Assembly (NCBI GenBank): GCA_903813345.2
Contig: CAIIXF020000085.1
Location: 1-33,000, forward strand
DNA length: 33,000 nucleotides
Direction of reading: 5' to 3'
DNA from: Owenia fusiformis
Lineage: Eukaryota; Annelida; Polychaeta; Sabellida; Oweniidae
The position numbers were made by a program, and so were the translations under genes. Positions within the stretch are counted from its first letter, which is position 1, and each line of letters begins with the position of its first letter. Under the pieces are notes generated by a model. That model worked only from the letters and a program-made list of their open reading frames with translations, was not told the origin of the DNA and did no database searches. This document shows, one piece after another, positions 31,168 through 33,000 of the stretch.

Positions 31168-32766
31168 TTATTATTCTTTTTTCTTCCTCCTCACCAAATT
31201 TCTCGTCAACTATAACAGCTTACTTAATCCAATTTACATGGTTAACTAAAGCCTGAAACCGGCTTTCTGGGAAATTAGGTCAAATTTTTATCTAGGTCAA
31301 AGGTCAAGAACTAGGTCAAATCTTACATTTTCAACATTCTTCATCATATCTTCGTCAATATTCTTCGTAACTCCTTCATCTTTTTTTCATCGTGTAGCTT
31401 AGAAAAAGGCGAATCAAAGATATGACATCAGAATTTTGATTACTCTTACCGATTTTGAGATATGGCGTCCGAAATGTAGGTCACGCCTAAACATGCTCCA
31501 AATCGAATGTGTGAGCTATGAAAAAGATGTAGAATTTTCTCAGGAATCCAAATCTGCAAACCAAATTTGGATCGGACTTCCGGTTCGGAAGTTATGGCGT
31601 TTTGAAAGCTCAAAAATCGCTAAATTTGGTGCCTATGTTAAGTCAATGGGAAAAAGTACTTTTTCGAAGTGTAAAATACAGGATATAGACTGAGTACAGC
31701 TTAACATAATGAATGCTTATAAAAGAAGGGGACCTCAAAAGCTACATAGCTTCAAAATTTGGACACCAAAATGCCTAGGTCAAAATCGAGGTCAAATTCA
31801 TAGTTTTTCCTTATTTTTACGATTCTGACACTACACTTTAATAATTTACTTCCAAATTTTGTATACAGGTAGCAAAGAGTGTGCTAATAGTGTTAGCCTT
31901 TTGCCGTCAGAAAGTATTTTGACCCAATTTTGAGATATGGTGTCCGAAAAGTAGGTCAAAATAAAAAGTTCTCCAGATCCAACGTATGAGTTATGAATTA
32001 AGGGTAGAATTTTCTCAGGAATCCGAATCTGCAAACCAAATTTCGATCCAACTTCTGGTTCGGAAGTTATGGCGTGTCCAAAAAGTAGGTCAAAATATAA
32101 AGTTTCCAAATTTAACGTATGAGTTATGATTTAGGGGTAGAATTTTGTCAGGAATCTGAATCTGCAAACCAAATTTCGATCCGACTTCCGCTTCGAAAGT
32201 TATGGCGTTTTGAAAGTTCAAAAATCGCTAAATTTGGTGCCCCATGTTATGTCAATGAGAAAAAGGATTTTTTTGAAGTGTAAAATACCAGATATAGACT
32301 GAGTACAGCTTAATATTCTGAAAGCCTATAAAAGGAGGGGACCTCGAAGGCTATCTAGCTTTAAAATTTGGACGCAAAAATGCCTAGGTCAAAATCTAGG
32401 TCAAATTCATAGTTTTTCCTTATTTTTGCGATTCTGACATTACACTTTCAGGATTTGCTTCAAAATTTTGTATACAGGTAGCAAAGAGTGTGCTTATAGT
32501 GTTAGCCTTTTGCCGTCAGAAAGTTTTTTGACCCACTTTTGAGATATGGTGTCCGAAATGTAGGTCAAAATAAAAAATTCTCCAAATTTAACGTATGAGT
32601 TATGAATTAAGGGTAGAATTTTCTCAGGAATCAGAATCTTTAAATCAAATTTCGATCTAACTTCTGGTTAAATAGTTATAGCGGTTTGAAGTCTCGGAAA
32701 GTCGATATGATGATATCCCCATGTTAAGCCAATAGAGTCGAAGATAGCCTTCTCAAAAGTTGTCTA
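31168..32766 (+). repeat. Array unit U12: group III, 3'-truncated
   Basis: The head has AGGTCAAAGGTCA at 31304-31316. Monomers are anchored at 31457, 31932 and 32541, with the partial monomer junction at about 32074. It enters the type B tail (GTCGATATGATGATATCCCC, GAGTCGAAGATAG) and stops at TTGTCTA (32766), just before the first TGACTCAGC would be expected. The next bases belong to a LINE fragment. The array edge is therefore a breakpoint, not a natural terminus. Confidence 0.8.
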
Positions 32767-32972
32767 CCATATAAACCATATAAAGACCATATAAAGACTT
32801 TCCTACTGAGACGATCGTGGTCCATGTTAGTTAGCCTACAGAACAGATGTGCAATTTCCACACGCTGTTTAGTGTAAATTGAAGGCCATGCCATGTCTCC
32901 GGTGGTGGCTACGTTTGGTGCTACATTTCCCAAGGCATAGAAAATAACGACATGCTCTGTTCTGTATGGCAT
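32767..32972 (-). pseudogene. LINE ORF2 C-terminal fragment
   Basis: The minus-strand frame reads HVVIFYALGNVAPNVATTGD, then MAW, a basic/hydrophobic stretch, and LTNMDHDRLSRKVFIW. This fits a segment downstream of the reverse transcriptase domain in many animal non-LTR retrotransposons (pattern F-LG--K-APN-A--GDMGW ... NRL--M---RL-KKVF-WD). An in-frame TAA at 32973-32975 lies just upstream. On the other side the frame runs into array sequence at 32766 and ends at 32724. Only about 68 codons remain; endonuclease and catalytic RT motifs are absent, so it is non-functional. CCATATAAA(GA) is repeated three times at 32767-32798 inside it. The clade (CR1/Jockey/Nimb-like) cannot be told from this fragment. 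Confidence 0.65.
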
Positions 32973-33000
32973 TTATGCATGAATACTGTTGTGTACCCCA

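Larger units (their letters stand above)
2489..32766 (+). repeat. Head-to-tail array of 12 Helentron-like units
   Basis: Twelve related units lie in the same orientation, each closed by the same 3' end. The CTAG termini are at 3801, 6101, 8996, 10963, 18218, 21048, 23115, 25341, 27528, 29598 and 31164; the twelfth unit is broken before its end. Each unit nests about 475-bp monomers, so the whole is a higher-order repeat. The first unit is 5'-truncated and the last 3'-truncated, giving real edges on both sides. No Rep/helicase coding is present, so all units are non-autonomous. A plain macrosatellite is the alternative reading. Confidence 0.85.

Noticed and set aside
4296-32109. Recurrent minus-strand open frames of 61-87 codons in the array monomers (peptides like SKFGLQIRIPEKILPLIHNS)
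   Set aside because: They recur because the monomers recur. Copies differ freely at amino-acid-changing positions, the roughly 475-bp period is not a multiple of three, and no domain is recognisable. Treated as chance frames.
1-33000. tRNA, rRNA, or bacterial/phage defence genes
   Set aside because: No cloverleaf with TTCGANNC-type context, no rRNA-like conserved blocks and no operon-like coding were seen on either strand by eye; tRNAscan or Infernal would be decisive.

Overview
This window is eukaryotic, non-genic DNA dominated by transposable elements and complex satellite, most likely from an invertebrate animal. The reasons are an AT-rich composition, hAT and LINE fragments, a MITE, a foldback transposon, and no operon-like or long conserved coding region. 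I cannot name the species. No complete host gene is visible; the only host-exon candidate is a weak one on the minus strand at 115-332.

Layout. 1-2488 is low-copy sequence carrying a 14-bp-stem hairpin (71-104), a 305-bp MITE with perfect 20-bp terminal inverted repeats and a 9-bp target duplication (430-734), and a decayed hAT transposon (1425-2286) that keeps the last exon of its transposase. 2489-32766 is one head-to-tail array of twelve related units (here U1-U12), all on the same strand and mostly 1.5-2.9 kb. 32767-32972 is a minus-strand LINE ORF2 C-terminal fragment that abuts the broken end of the last unit.

A full unit reads: optional 5' hairpin blocks (AGACTCCAGAT / ATCTGGAGTCT); a C/T-rich start (CTTCCTCC...); a head with AGGTCA motifs including a direct repeat AGGTCA-A-AGGTCA; three to five tandem monomers of about 475 bp; a tail that is either a 12-bp CTACTTACTCAG minisatellite (type A) or a short TGACTCAGC cluster (type B); then ATCTGGAGTCT, the palindrome AAATTGAACTTGTTCAATTT, seven bases and CTAG followed by TT. 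This is the architecture expected of a non-autonomous Helitron-like (Helentron/HINE-type) rolling-circle element, here arranged as a tandem array. By head sequence the units fall into three groups: I = U2, U3, U7-U10; II = U4-U6; III = U11, U12. A diverged relative with a different 5' hairpin sits at 6105-6823.

Inside U5 a 4.4-kb foldback transposon (13063-17482) has inserted. Its arms are 42-bp tandem repeats in opposite orientation, and it is flanked by a 10-bp target duplication with two mismatches. Sister units preserve the empty site, which makes the insertion unusually clear. U2 and U3 look identical over about 2.1 kb at a constant offset of 2895. The main candidates for something undescribed are the Helentron-like array with its conserved nuclear-receptor-type motifs, and the foldback element. 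I recognise neither as a named family, and both need database searches.
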